DNA of 64,000 nt, taken from positions 124,001 to 188,000 of the forward strand of contig CANJPQ010000002.1 in the NCBI GenBank assembly GCA_947476275.1, given 5' to 3'. Below, in pieces: positions 38,359 to 46,880 of this stretch (position 1 is its first letter; each line of letters begins with the position of its first letter). The DNA comes from Fidelibacterota bacterium (GTDB taxonomy: Bacteria; Pseudomonadota; Alphaproteobacteria; Rhodospirillales; Rhodospirillaceae). A model generated the notes under the pieces. It worked only from the letters and a program-made list of their open reading frames with translations. It was not told where the DNA came from and did no database searches. The position numbers and the translations under genes were made by a program.

Positions 38359-38535
38359 ATGGCGCGCCTGGCGACAACGCGAATTCACCTCATGAACCTG
38401 TGTCTCCTGCACAAGGCGGAATCGGACATCATGCTCGGCCTGATGGCGTTGGAAGCGCTCATGGCGCTCGACTTCGACCAGCTCGAGATGTGCGTACGGC
38501 TCGGCGATATTGAGAGCCAAAGCCGCGCGGCCTAG
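38359..38535 (+). CDS. Possible small hypothetical protein
   Basis: 58-aa frame with GC-rich third positions like its neighbours. The product is Leu/Met/Ala-rich and probably helical (LMNLCLLHKAESDIMLGLMA), with no signal peptide and no recognised family. No convincing ribosome site is seen upstream, and another frame overlaps, so the call is tentative. The following stretch to 38715 shows no other gene. Confidence 0.4.
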   Translation: MARLATTRIHLMNLCLLHKAESDIMLGLMALEALMALDFDQLEMCVRLGDIESQSRAA

Positions 38536-38715
38536 CCCGCGCGACGGCGTGGGTCGGTCCGCAGCCGGCCCGAACAGCCCGTTCTCTCGAAAAATTATGA
38601 CCCCCTAGGGACCGTAATGCCGTGTCGCGTGCCGACAATGCCCCAAGACAATATTGCGATACGGCGCGCAGGGTCTTTATTGTGTGCCGAAGTCGAATGC
38701 GAGAAGGGGGGGGCT

Positions 38716-38913
38716 ATGGCGAAATCTCTGGTCGTTTTGGCGGCGCTGTTGATCGTCGGCGTTGCAGCGCCTGCGGGTGCGGCTTCCGACGCGTTGGCGG
38801 AATGGGAAAAGTGCGCGGCCAGGATCAGGAAGGACATGCCGATCCCGCCTGCAAACGTCGGCGCGCAGGATCTCACGATCGCGCGCTATTGCGGCAAGAA
38901 GCCCGAAAAATAA
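38716..38913 (+). CDS. Small secreted two-cysteine protein, copy A
   Basis: 65 aa. Signal peptide 1-23 (VAAPAGAA), mature part about 42 residues with the core WEKCAARIRKDMPIPPAN and the tail YCGKKPEK; C33 and C59 could form one disulfide. GAGAAGGGGGGG precedes the ATG. It is about 63 percent identical, without gaps, to the next gene. I do not recognise the family, so function is unknown; export to the periplasm is inferred from the signal peptide. Confidence 0.78.
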   Translation: MAKSLVVLAALLIVGVAAPAGAASDALAEWEKCAARIRKDMPIPPANVGAQDLTIARYCGKKPEK

Positions 38914-38953
38914 ATCGGCCCGCGTCGCTCGATCCTAAGAAGGGGAGAACCGC

Positions 38954-39151
38954 ATGACAAAGTCCCTGGCCGTGTTGTCGACGCTGATGCTGATCACCGC
39001 CGCCATACCCGCCGCCGCCGCCGACACCGCGCTCGCCGACTGGGAAAAATGCGCCGCTCGGGTCAAGAAGGACATGCCGGTTCCGCCCGCCAATCAGGAA
39101 GCCATCGACCTGATGATAAAATCCTACTGCGGCAAGAAACCCGCGAAGTAG
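38954..39151 (+). CDS. Small secreted two-cysteine protein, copy B
   Basis: 65 aa, gap-free paralogue of the preceding gene. Signal peptide about 1-23 (AAIPAAAA), mature core WEKCAARVKKDMPVPPAN and tail YCGKKPAK, with C33 and C59 at identical positions. Strong ribosome site AAGGGGAGAA lies 6 nt upstream. The strictly kept Trp, two Cys, PxPPAN and YCGKKP elements against a varied signal peptide indicate selection on the mature protein. Function is unknown. It is followed by a REP-like palindrome. Confidence 0.8.
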   Translation: MTKSLAVLSTLMLITAAIPAAAADTALADWEKCAARVKKDMPVPPANQEAIDLMIKSYCGKKPAK

Positions 39152-39222
39152 GCGCGCTGGCGCGAAACGCGTCCGAGGCGAGGGCTGCCGTGTCGCACGG
39201 CGCCGCCACACGCTCCATCGTC

Positions 39223-39242
39223 ATCCCGGCGAAGGCCGGGAT
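39223..39242. repeat. REP-like palindrome, copy 3 (variant)
   Basis: ATCCCGGC/GCCGGGAT arms around GAAG, preceded by GTC and followed by CCAC, a one-base variant per arm of copies 1 and 2. It lies between the 65-aa gene pair and the DUF5681 gene. Confidence 0.75.
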
Positions 39243-39366
39243 CCACTCATCGTTCGGCACGAGCGCCGCGTTCCGCATCGGGACCCACGGCGGGTCAAAC
39301 GGACCGATCGCTTGGCGGTAGCGTCTGGACAGGACGGCGGCTGCCAAACTGCACACACCGCGGATT

Positions 39367-39395
39367 TTGACGCTTTGCCGAATCCGCCATATGTT
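39367..39395 (+). promoter_or_regulatory. Probable sigma-70 promoter for the DUF5681 gene
   Basis: TTGACG (39367-39372) and TATGTT (39390-39395) at 17-bp spacing, placing transcription start about 25 nt before the ATG at 39427. It matches five of six and four of six consensus bases. Confidence 0.55.
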
Positions 39396-39426
39396 GCCAT
39401 TTTGTTCTTTTGTGAGGACAGAGGCA

Positions 39427-39939
39427 ATGCCAAATCAGCCTACCGACCCCAAAACGTTCGCGCGTAATTCGCGCGTAAATGCGCGCGGGAAGCCCTTCGG
39501 CCCAGGGAACCCGGGGCGCCCGTTTGCCCCCGGCAACCCCGGTAAACCCGAAGGCGCCCGCCGCAAGGCCACCACGGCCCTGGCCGCCATGTTCGCGGGC
39601 GAAGCCGAGGCCATCGGCCGTCGCGCCATCGAACTTGCCCAGGAAGGCCGCGTCGGTGCGGTCAAGCTTGTGCTCGACCGTGCGTTTCCCGCCCGCCACG
39701 GCCGCTGCGTCGAAGGGCTGCGCCTGCCGTCCATCGCCACGGCGGCTGACGCGGTCACCGCCATGGGCGCGATCATGGCTGCGGTCTCCGCCGGCACGAT
39801 CACCACCGATGAGGCGCGCGATCTCTCCACCCTGGTCGAGAATTTCCGCAAGATCCACGAACTCGCCGACATCGAACGCCGCGTCGCCGCGCTCGAATCC
39901 CATGCGCCGGCAAAACGCGCCGCCACAACGGAGGGCTAG
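39427..39939 (+). CDS. DUF5681 domain protein
   Basis: 170 aa. The N-terminal region has the glycine/proline-rich KPFGPGNPGRPFAPGNPGKPEGARRK repeat followed by a helical part with LAAMFAGEAEAIGRRAIELA and VKLVLDRAFP, the DUF5681 layout. That domain is often found beside phage-packaging or mobile genes, but none is present here. The C-terminal helices (about 110-155, EARDLSTLVENFRKIHELADIERRV) may be coiled. ATG 39427 follows GAGGACAGAGG. A 61-aa gene follows 2 nt after the stop. Confidence 0.68.
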   Translation: MPNQPTDPKTFARNSRVNARGKPFGPGNPGRPFAPGNPGKPEGARRKATTALAAMFAGEAEAIGRRAIELAQEGRVGAVKLVLDRAFPARHGRCVEGLRLPSIATAADAVTAMGAIMAAVSAGTITTDEARDLSTLVENFRKIHELADIERRVAALESHAPAKRAATTEG

Positions 39940-39941
39940 CC

Positions 39942-40127
39942 ATGGCGCGTCATGCCAATCGCGTCGACAAGCTCGAACGCGGCGTTGTGCGCTTGCCGCA
40001 TCTTTTGCACGTGTTTCCGGGGCAATCCGACGCGCAGGCCCTGGCGGCATATCAGCGCAAAAACGGCCGCATCCCTAAGGACGCGGCCGTCGTTGTCATC
40101 CGTCACTCGTTCAAGAGCCGGATATGA
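39942..40127 (+). CDS. Small hypothetical protein downstream of DUF5681
   Basis: 61 aa, basic, no signal peptide; it starts ARHANRVDKLERGVV, a coiled-like helix, then PHLLHVFPGQSDAQALAAYQRK. Two-nt spacing to the upstream gene suggests translational coupling. Family not recognised. It converges on the lipoprotein gene, 5 nt apart. Confidence 0.62.
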   Translation: MARHANRVDKLERGVVRLPHLLHVFPGQSDAQALAAYQRKNGRIPKDAAVVVIRHSFKSRI

Positions 40128-40132
40128 GGCGT

Positions 40133-40624
40133 TTAGCCGTTCACGATCTTCCACGACCCATCGGGTTCGCGGCAGGCGGTGCCGTGGGCGTTCTGACGCT
40201 CGCCGCCGACCACCACCTCGGACTGGAACTCGCGGCAGTACTTGCCGTTGGAAGACGTGCCGTCGCGCAGCGGCGTCACCGAGCCGGACGTGCCATTGCG
40301 CGGGTTGTTCCACACAATCGGCTGGTTGATCGGGCTGGTGTAGGCGCGCGTTTCCGCGTCGCGCATGCGCTGGCGGTCCTCGGCGTCCAGGCGGCGGCCG
40401 ATCGAGTTGCCGACATACGCGCCCAGCAGCACGCCGGCCGCGGTCGCCGCCAAGCGTCCGTCGCCGCGCCCGAACTGGGAGCCGACAAGGCCGCCCAAGG
40501 CCGCACCCATCAGGGTGCCGCCGGTCTCGTTGCCGCCGCGCCCGTCGTTGGCGCAGCCGCCAAGCGCCAGCAGGCTGGCGAGGGCAGGGATGACGAGCAG
40601 CTTGGCCGCGAAATTCTTACCCAT
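40133..40624 (-). CDS. RT0821/Lpp0805-type surface lipoprotein
   Basis: 163 aa from ATG 40624. A lipoprotein signal peptide ends in the lipobox LGGC (C24). A glycine-zipper segment (about 32-75, GTLMGAALGGLVGSQFG and GVLLGAYVGNSIGR) resembles the rickettsial 17-kDa antigen, and the C-terminal domain shows CREFQSEVVVGGERQNAHGTACR typical of RT0821/Lpp0805 proteins, with two cysteines. Outer-membrane anchoring is inferred. Start 40624 has GAAGAGAA at proper distance; ATG 40630 and TTG 40645 are alternatives. Confidence 0.82.
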   Translation of the reverse strand: MGKNFAAKLLVIPALASLLALGGCANDGRGGNETGGTLMGAALGGLVGSQFGRGDGRLAATAAGVLLGAYVGNSIGRRLDAEDRQRMRDAETRAYTSPINQPIVWNNPRNGTSGSVTPLRDGTSSNGKYCREFQSEVVVGGERQNAHGTACREPDGSWKIVNG

Positions 40625-40826
40625 GTGCATTCTCTTCGTGTTCAAACAGGTCCAATGTCAAAACTGACGTCACGCGGCACCATTGCGGTGTCGCCGACTT
40701 TTCCGTTCACTGGCAGCAGAATAAGCCCCAAAATGGTGGCGAAAAGAGGGCGTCTTTGCCAGCGATTGTAACGGCTTGGACGGGCAGTTCGGCAACGGGC
40801 CAATCCGGCTTCAGAAAGTGAGTTTC

Positions 40827-41429
40827 ATGGATCAAACGCCGTTGATCGGCCCGGCGACGGACCCCTTCGTCCTTTTTGGCGAGTGGTTTGGCGCGGCCCA
40901 GGCCCAGGACAGTATGGCGGAGGCCATGTGCCTTGCCACCGTCACAGCCGCCGGTCGCCCCGCCACGCGCATGGTCCTGCTGAAGGATTACAGCCCGGCG
41001 GGCTTCGTGTTCTACACCAACAGCCACAGCCGCAAAGGCGGGGAGATCGCCGGCAATCCGTCCGGCGCCTTGCTGTTCCATTGGAAGCCCTTGGCGCGTC
41101 AGGTGCGCATCGAAGGCGTGTTCGGGCCGGTGACGCCCGCGGAGGCCGACGCCTATTTCGCCAGTCGCGTGCGCGAGAGCCAACTCGGCGCCTGGGCTTC
41201 GCTCCAGTCCCAAACCCTGCCCCAACGCGGCGACCTGGTGGCGCGCTACCGTGAGGTCGAGGCCAAGTACGCTGGCGGCCCCGTGCCGCGGCCGCCCCAT
41301 TGGACCGGGTACCGGCTCGTGCCGGACCTGATCGAGTTTTGGCAGGATGTGCCAAACCGTTTGCATGACAGGCTGGTATTCGAACGCGAAGGGAGTGGGC
41401 CGTGGAAATCCCGCCGGCTGTATCCCTAA
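40827..41429 (+). CDS. pdxH: Pyridoxamine 5'-phosphate oxidase
   Basis: 200-aa FMN oxidase converting PNP or PMP to pyridoxal 5'-phosphate. FMN-binding RMVLLKDYSPAGFVFYTNSHSRKG, the HWKPLARQVRIEG strand, and the C-terminal signature LVPDLIEFWQ...RLHDRLVFER and WKSRRLYP are intact. Start 40827 (MDQTPLIGP) has GAAAGTGAG upstream; an extension to 40776 is less likely. The end overlaps the next gene by 28 nt. Confidence 0.96.
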   Translation: MDQTPLIGPATDPFVLFGEWFGAAQAQDSMAEAMCLATVTAAGRPATRMVLLKDYSPAGFVFYTNSHSRKGGEIAGNPSGALLFHWKPLARQVRIEGVFGPVTPAEADAYFASRVRESQLGAWASLQSQTLPQRGDLVARYREVEAKYAGGPVPRPPHWTGYRLVPDLIEFWQDVPNRLHDRLVFEREGSGPWKSRRLYP

Positions 41430-42334
41430 GCGCCGCGCCGCCATCGCATCTGATGCGGCTCGCCACCTATGCGGCGATCGCGTCGGCGGCACTGTTGGTG
41501 GGCGTGAAAACCTTCGCGTATTTCAATACACATTCCGTGGCGCTGCTCTCGAGCCTGGCGGATTCCGCGCTCGATTTCATGGCCTCGACCGTGAACCTTT
41601 TTGCCGTGCGTCAATCGCTGACGCCGGCGGACGACGACCATCGCTTCGGCCACGGCAAGGCTGAGCCCTTGTCCGCGCTGGCGCAGTCCGCCTTCATCGC
41701 CGGCTCGGCGGTGTTGTTGATGGTGGAAGCGGGATCGCGCGTCGGCCATCCCGAGCAGGTGGTCAACGGCGACACGGCCATCGTGGTGATGCTGCTTTCA
41801 ACCTTCGTCACATTCGCGCTGGTGGCGTTCCAGCGCTTCGTGGTCAAGCGCTCCGGCTCGATCGCCATCGGCGCCGACAGCCTCCACTATTCCGGCGACG
41901 TGCTTCTGAATGTCAGCGTGATCGTCGCGCTCGTCCTGGCGACGCGTTTCGACATCGCCTGGGCGGATCCGATCTTCGGGATGGGCATTGCGCTGTTCCT
42001 GTTTATCAATGCGATGCGCATCGCCGTGAAGGCGGTCGCGGGACTGATGGATCAAGAATTGCCCGAGGCCGACCGCCAAAAGATCATCGCCACGGCGAAG
42101 CTTCATCCGCGGGTGCAGAACGTACACGAACTGCGGACGCGCTCGTCCGGGCTCCAGCAATTCATTCAGATGCACATCGTTTTGGACAAGACTCTCACCC
42201 TGCTCGACGCCCATTACATTTCGGACGAGGTGGAGGCGGCGCTCCAGAGCGAATTCCCCAATGCTGACATCATCATCCACCTCGATCCGGAAGGTGTGGC
42301 GGAATTCCATCCGCGCGTCGGCGTGGGGTGGTAA
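41402..42334 (+). CDS. fieF: Cation diffusion facilitator (FieF-like)
   Basis: 310-aa inner-membrane metal/proton antiporter. Six transmembrane helices in the first 220 residues are followed by a cytoplasmic ferredoxin-like domain. Metal-site signatures match FieF/YiiP: D54 and D58 in helix 2 (SLADSALD) and H162 and D166 in helix 5 (LHYSGD), plus the HRFGHGKAEPL loop. Expected to export Zn, Fe or similar divalent ions. The GTG at 41402 overlaps pdxH by 28 nt with GGGAG upstream; the next Met is at residue 18. Confidence 0.9.
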   Translation: MEIPPAVSLSAAPPSHLMRLATYAAIASAALLVGVKTFAYFNTHSVALLSSLADSALDFMASTVNLFAVRQSLTPADDDHRFGHGKAEPLSALAQSAFIAGSAVLLMVEAGSRVGHPEQVVNGDTAIVVMLLSTFVTFALVAFQRFVVKRSGSIAIGADSLHYSGDVLLNVSVIVALVLATRFDIAWADPIFGMGIALFLFINAMRIAVKAVAGLMDQELPEADRQKIIATAKLHPRVQNVHELRTRSSGLQQFIQMHIVLDKTLTLLDAHYISDEVEAALQSEFPNADIIIHLDPEGVAEFHPRVGVGW

Positions 42335-42380
42335 GGCGCGTCCCGACTGGCTAAAGTGACGTCGAGAGGGAGCTTTGAAT

Positions 42381-43262
42381 ATGCCAACTATCCGCAACAT
42401 TCTTACAGTCGTCAGCGACGCCGCCACCGGCCGCGCAACGCTCGACACCGCCTTCCGCGCCGCGCGCCAGCTCAATTGCCACGTCGACGCGCTGCATGTG
42501 CGCTCCGATCCCGCGGCGGCGCTGCCGCTGGTGGGCGAGGCGATGTCCGGCGCCATGGTTGATGAGATGATGGGCGTCGCCGAGCGCGAAGCCGCCACCC
42601 GCGCCAGCAAGACGCGCGCCGTGTACGAGGAAATGCTGGCCATCCATAAAGTGCCCCAGTCGCAAGGCCCCGCGCGCCCGGAAGAGGGCTTCTCCGCGAC
42701 GTGGCTGGAAGACGCGGGTATCGAAGAACAAGTCGTGGCCTTGCGCGCCTGCCGCGCGGATCTTGTGGTGCTCGCGCGCCCGACCGGCGGCAACGAGACC
42801 GCGGCGTTGATGACCCTCAACTCCGCCCTGATGCAAAGCGGCCGTCCAGTCTTGGCCGCGCCGCCGGTGCGTGAAGGCCTCGCCCACGACGCGCCGTTCG
42901 CACGTATCGCAGTGTTCTGGAACGGCTCGTCGGAGGCGACTCGCGCTGTTGCCGCTGCGTTGCCGTTCTTCCTCGCCGCCGAACAGGTGACCGTATTGCG
43001 CGTTGAGGAAGAGGAATGGTTCGCGCCGACGGACGACCTCGAGGCCTATCTCACGCGCCACGGCGTGCGGACCATGGTGTCCAAGGTCCTGCCGCGCGAA
43101 GGTCGCACCGGTCGCTCGCTCCTGTTCGCCGCCGGCGAGCTCGACGCGGATATGATGGTGATGGGCGCCTACACGCGCTCCAAGCTGCGCCAACTGATCC
43201 TCGGCAGCGTTACTGGCTACGTGATGGAGCAGGCGATACTGCCGGTATTGCTCTGTCACTAA
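42381..43262 (+). CDS. Universal stress protein, tandem UspA domains
   Basis: 293 aa with two Usp modules: about 1-150 (NILTVVSDAATGRATLDTAFRAARQ) and about 160-293 (IAVFWNGSSEATRAVAAALPFF ending GAYTRSKLRQLILGSVTGYVM). The second module keeps the ATP-type G-x-R/S-like loop near its end; the first looks degenerate. ATG 42381 has GGAG 8 nt upstream; TTG two codons earlier is an alternative. Soluble, stress-linked role inferred from the family. Confidence 0.88.
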   Translation: MPTIRNILTVVSDAATGRATLDTAFRAARQLNCHVDALHVRSDPAAALPLVGEAMSGAMVDEMMGVAEREAATRASKTRAVYEEMLAIHKVPQSQGPARPEEGFSATWLEDAGIEEQVVALRACRADLVVLARPTGGNETAALMTLNSALMQSGRPVLAAPPVREGLAHDAPFARIAVFWNGSSEATRAVAAALPFFLAAEQVTVLRVEEEEWFAPTDDLEAYLTRHGVRTMVSKVLPREGRTGRSLLFAAGELDADMMVMGAYTRSKLRQLILGSVTGYVMEQAILPVLLCH

Positions 43263-43270
43263 GGTGAGAG

Positions 43271-44113
43271 ATGCCAGTATCGAAGTGGTCCGCGGCTGAT
43301 CGCGCAGCCCTCGCCCATGCGGTGGAGCTGCTCTACGCCGAGAATTTCCTGATTCATCTCGCCAGCCTCGTCGGCACCCCGATCGAGGCCTTGGTGCGAA
43401 GCGCGCCGTCGGCTGTGGGGCGCGCGATCCAGGGCGCCACCGAAAAGGCCCTGCGCGGTGCGCTCACTGTGGCAGCCCAGACCACCCGCTCGGCGGAGCG
43501 CCGGAAAAGCTGGGATAAGATCCATCTCGTCGGCACGGCGGTCACCGGTGCGGTCGGTGGATTTTTCGGCACCGCCGGCGCGCTCGCCGAAATTCCGATC
43601 ACCACCACTGTGATATTCCGCTCGATCCTCGACATCGCCCGCAGCGAAGGCGCGGATATCTCCTCGGGGGAGATCCGCACTGAATGCCTCAATGTGTTTG
43701 CGCTCGGAAGCCCGTCCGCGGATGACGATGCCGCCGACGCCGGCTATCTCGGGGTCAGGGCGGGCTTGGCGGAGTTCACCAAAGAGGCCGCCGCCTATCT
43801 CGCCAAGGGCATCGGCAAGAAGCAGCTGGTGACGGTGAGCAAGGTGTTGAGCAAGTATCTCGCCGTCATCGCCGGCCGGTATGGCGTGATCGTCGGCGAA
43901 AAGCTCGCAGCTCAAGTCGTGCCGGTGCTGGGTGCTGCGACCGGTGCGCTCATCAATGTCGCTTTCACCGACTATTTCCAGGATATCGCCCGCGGCCACT
44001 TCATCATCCTGCGGCTCGAACGGAAGTACGGGGCGACGGCAGTGGAGACACGCATCGGCAAAATCCGCGCAAGCGATCAGCCGGCCCGGATCGCGGCCCC
44101 GCGCAAGCGTTAG
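43271..44113 (+). CDS. EcsC family protein
   Basis: 280 aa. EcsC domain over most of the length, with the hydrophobic helical hairpin HLVGTAVTGAVGGFFGTAGALAEIP (85-110) followed by TTTVIFRSILDIARSEGADIS and the second hydrophobic stretch YLAVIAGRYGVIVGEKLAAQVVPVLGAATGALIN. Family function is unclear; EcsC was first noted beside the Bacillus EcsAB transporter. It starts 8 nt after the Usp gene. Ends tail-to-tail with a TPR gene with 4 nt shared. Confidence 0.85.
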   Translation: MPVSKWSAADRAALAHAVELLYAENFLIHLASLVGTPIEALVRSAPSAVGRAIQGATEKALRGALTVAAQTTRSAERRKSWDKIHLVGTAVTGAVGGFFGTAGALAEIPITTTVIFRSILDIARSEGADISSGEIRTECLNVFALGSPSADDDAADAGYLGVRAGLAEFTKEAAAYLAKGIGKKQLVTVSKVLSKYLAVIAGRYGVIVGEKLAAQVVPVLGAATGALINVAFTDYFQDIARGHFIILRLERKYGATAVETRIGKIRASDQPARIAAPRKR

Positions 44114-44604
44114 CTTTGCTTCTCGATGTCGCGCGCGCCGCCGGGGCCATTGCCGAACACGCGGCGCTGTTTGAGCGAGATGCCGATGTTGCTCATCAGG
44201 ACGTTGCCGCTCGGATTGAACGTCATCGCCTTGTAGTACTCGGCGAGCGCCCGGTCGAACTGGTTGAGGTAGAAGTAGATGTTGGCGCGGTTGTTGTAGA
44301 ACCGCCACTCCCGCGGCCGCAGCTCCACTGCCTTGTTGCAAGCGGCGATCGCGGCATCGAACTTCCGCTGGCCAGTCAGACCGATACAGTAGTTGTTATA
44401 GGCGGCGGGCAGATTGTCCGGACTCACGTCGCCGCTCTGCAGCGCGCGTGCGGCGAGTTCGGTGCCCTTGTCCCACTGCTTGCGGTCAAGCGCGTAGGCG
44501 GCGTCGTTCACCCAGCCGTTGCCGGGGGAAAACATCTGCGCCTGCAGCGGCGCCGCGATCCCGGCAGTAGCGACGACGGCCAACAGAATGTGACGAAGCT
44601 TCAT
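44110..44604 (-). CDS. Secreted TPR protein
   Basis: 164 aa. Signal peptide 1-22 (AAPLQA), then about three tetratricopeptide repeats (WDKGTELAARAL, YNNYCIGLTGQRKFDAAIAACNKAVELRP, FYNNRANIYFYLNQFDRALAEYYKAMTFNP). The last 30 residues are a non-repeat tail containing an RRVFGNGPGGARDIEKQ segment. Probably a periplasmic scaffold; partner unknown. It lies between EcsC and cdd, on the cdd strand, 80 nt downstream. Confidence 0.82.
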   Translation of the reverse strand: MKLRHILLAVVATAGIAAPLQAQMFSPGNGWVNDAAYALDRKQWDKGTELAARALQSGDVSPDNLPAAYNNYCIGLTGQRKFDAAIAACNKAVELRPREWRFYNNRANIYFYLNQFDRALAEYYKAMTFNPSGNVLMSNIGISLKQRRVFGNGPGGARDIEKQS

Positions 44605-44684
44605 GGCGACCTCTCCCCAGGCTCACCGGAAACATATGAGAGAGCATACCACCTTCCGCGGCGGCACGCCAATTCACCACGGCG

Positions 44685-45263
44685 TCAGCGGCGCTTGAGT
44701 TTGTCGACCGCGGCGGCGAGCTTTGGCCGTGTGCGCGTCCACTGGTCCACCATGCCCATGCTCGCCGGCCCGAAGGCCTCCGGCAGCAATTCGCCGATGG
44801 TTGTTTCGAGGATGTTGGACAGGTCGCCGCTACAGCTCAGAACGCGGACATTGGTGCCGCCGGATTGGGCGATTTCCGCGATCATCTGGCGGCAGCGTCC
44901 GCACGGCGTCACCGGCTGGTCGACGCTCTCGGGCGCGGTGTACTTGTGGCCGATCACGGCGATGGTATCGACGGTGTGCTCACCGGCGGTGTTGGCGGCG
45001 GTGATCGCCGCCACTTCCGCGCACATCGTGATGCCGTACGACGCGTTCTCGAAATTGGTGCCGACATGAACCCGTCCCGAGCGCCCCTTCACGGCGGCGC
45101 CGACGGCGAAGCCGGAGTAGGGGGAGTAAGACGCGCGCGTGATGTCGAGGGCCGCCCGGATCAGGGTTTGGTCGCCCTCGGCCAAGTCCTTGAAGGCGAT
45201 GCGCCGGACGGTGCTCACGGCCTCGGCGGCAAGTTGTTCCTCGGAATGGAGGTGGGCGATCAT
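44685..45263 (-). CDS. cdd: Cytidine deaminase
   Basis: 192-aa zinc enzyme deaminating cytidine and deoxycytidine. Zinc ligands C81 (with catalytic E83 in CAEVAAI), C121 and C124 (PCGRCRQMI) are present; substrate loop YSPYSGFAVGAAV and NFENASYG are intact. Both ends are extended relative to the 130-150 aa tetrameric enzymes. Start ATG 45263 has AAGGAG 8 nt upstream; an in-frame extension to 45359 runs into the pseudogene. The ATG overlaps the last stop of that pseudogene (ATGA), hinting at a former operon. Confidence 0.9.
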   Translation of the reverse strand: MIAHLHSEEQLAAEAVSTVRRIAFKDLAEGDQTLIRAALDITRASYSPYSGFAVGAAVKGRSGRVHVGTNFENASYGITMCAEVAAITAANTAGEHTVDTIAVIGHKYTAPESVDQPVTPCGRCRQMIAEIAQSGGTNVRVLSCSGDLSNILETTIGELLPEAFGPASMGMVDQWTRTRPKLAAAVDKLKRR

Positions 45264-46858
45264 GTGCTCGTCTCCTTGGTACCCATGCGAAGGATAAACA
45301 AACTCGCTAGTCCGTCCACGGCCCAAAATACCCGACTGGATATCGGCACTTTGGCCCACGGGAGCGCCTGCTCACTTGTCATCCCTGAGAGTTCGACCCA
45401 ACGACCCTCCAACCATACAGAGGCGAGGGCGACATTCCAGAGGACATTGTGCGTCGGCAGGTGCGCAACCGCGAACACGATGATGAGCGGCACCAGCGGC
45501 TCCAGGCTGCTGCGTCCGAGCCATCGTTGCTAAACCCCCAGTAGACGATCATGACGCACAAGGGATGAAAACCAGGCAGATGCGACTCGTGTGTGGCAAG
45601 GGCTGCCCACTCCCCCGGATCAGCGCGACATGCGCGGGAATGAACATCGCCAGGCCAAGGCTGCCCGGAAGTGTCCGCGGATGTTGCACGTTCCATCTTT
45701 GGATCTCGGACAGCGGTCCGCTGATCCAGTTGTGAAGCGGCGGGCCTTGGATAATTGCGCCGGGCACGAACGTGAGCCAGAAATTCTCCCAGCGCAACCA
45801 CGCCCAGGCATCAAAACTCACCGCACGTTCCGGCACGTATCCCGCGCCCAGCAGGTAACCGAAGAACATGTCATGTCGACCGAACCATGCTTTGTAGAGT
45901 GCCCACGGCTGCGCCATCGCAAGCAGCGCGAGCTCAATACGCAGGGCGGGCGCCACGGCGTCCTTGAACCGCGCGGCTTCGCCGCGTCGATATGCTTAAG
46001 AGTCTCATCCCCGGTGCGAACAGAAGCCCGACCGGACGGCTGAGCCACGCCAGGGCAAGCCACACGGCGCTCCATTCCCACCGTTGGCGGATGAAGTCGC
46101 TGACGGCGAGCAAATGGAAGAAGGCGGCCAACGCCTTGGGCCACAGGAACACAGTGTTCTGAATGACCGTCGGCGCCAGGCACGTCCATGCGAGTGCGAT
46201 CTGCATGACGCGGGCGGAGACATTCAGCGTCCGCAGAAGGTGACCGACCGCCAATACGACGAATGCGTTGGTTATACACCCAAGCATGCGCGCGATGAAC
46301 GCCCCTTGCGTCGTGGCCGGCCAGTGCTTGGTCGACAGATCAGGCGGGTCGAATGGCTGGGCGTGAAACACATGCATCAAGCTCAGTGTCGCGAGCGGAA
46401 CCAGCGGACCGCGGGAGGCGACCGACCAGTCCTGGAGAAGTATTCATCGCTCATCGCGTGGCCGCGGCGCCGATCGTCAGCGCCGCCTATAGCACGACGA
46501 CGGTTCAGCCTTGGTCGCCAAGGATGCTCGAGAGGGAGCCTCGCGAGATCTGCCGCCAGATGAGGGCGAGAGCGCTCGCGCCTCCCGGCAGCGCTGCGAC
46601 GATACCCGTGACGAGCGCGTTGGTTCGGTGAACACCCCACAACACCACGCCGAACAACACGAGCGCTAGAAAACCGGGCAGGGGAATCATGGCCATCGGC
46701 AATCGATTCCGCGGCTTGTGGGCGTTCCACAGAAGACCGGGCGCCCACAGCAACAGAGCGACCGCGAGCGCAATCAGAAATGCGGCGCCGTAGTTTTCAC
46801 GCCCTGAGATGATCGCCATTAGGGCGTCGATGCTAGTGACTGTCCCGGGGGGCGACAA
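45260..46858 (-). pseudogene. Frameshifted multi-pass membrane protein (possibly GT-C-like)
   Basis: Membrane-protein coding potential runs through the minus strand in pieces that switch frame: 46858-46505 (117 aa, several hydrophobic helices, GVVLWGVHRTNALVTGIVAAL), 46443-45934 (RGPLVPLATLSLMHVFHAQP onward), 45956-45549 (YKAWFGRHDMFFGYLLGAGYVPERA), about 45620-45510 in a third frame (HLPGFHPLCVMIVYWGFS), and 45493-45260 (VAHLPTHNVLWNVALASVWLEG). Adjacent pieces join only across frameshifts, and the interval near 46505-46443 carries in-frame stops. The intact ancestor would be about 530 aa, possibly an ArnT/PMT-like glycosyltransferase, but no catalytic motif is certain. Base composition is less GC-rich than neighbours. 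Its last stop overlaps cdd. Confidence 0.72.
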
Positions 46859-46880
46859 CCGCAGGAATCATGTTCGCAGA

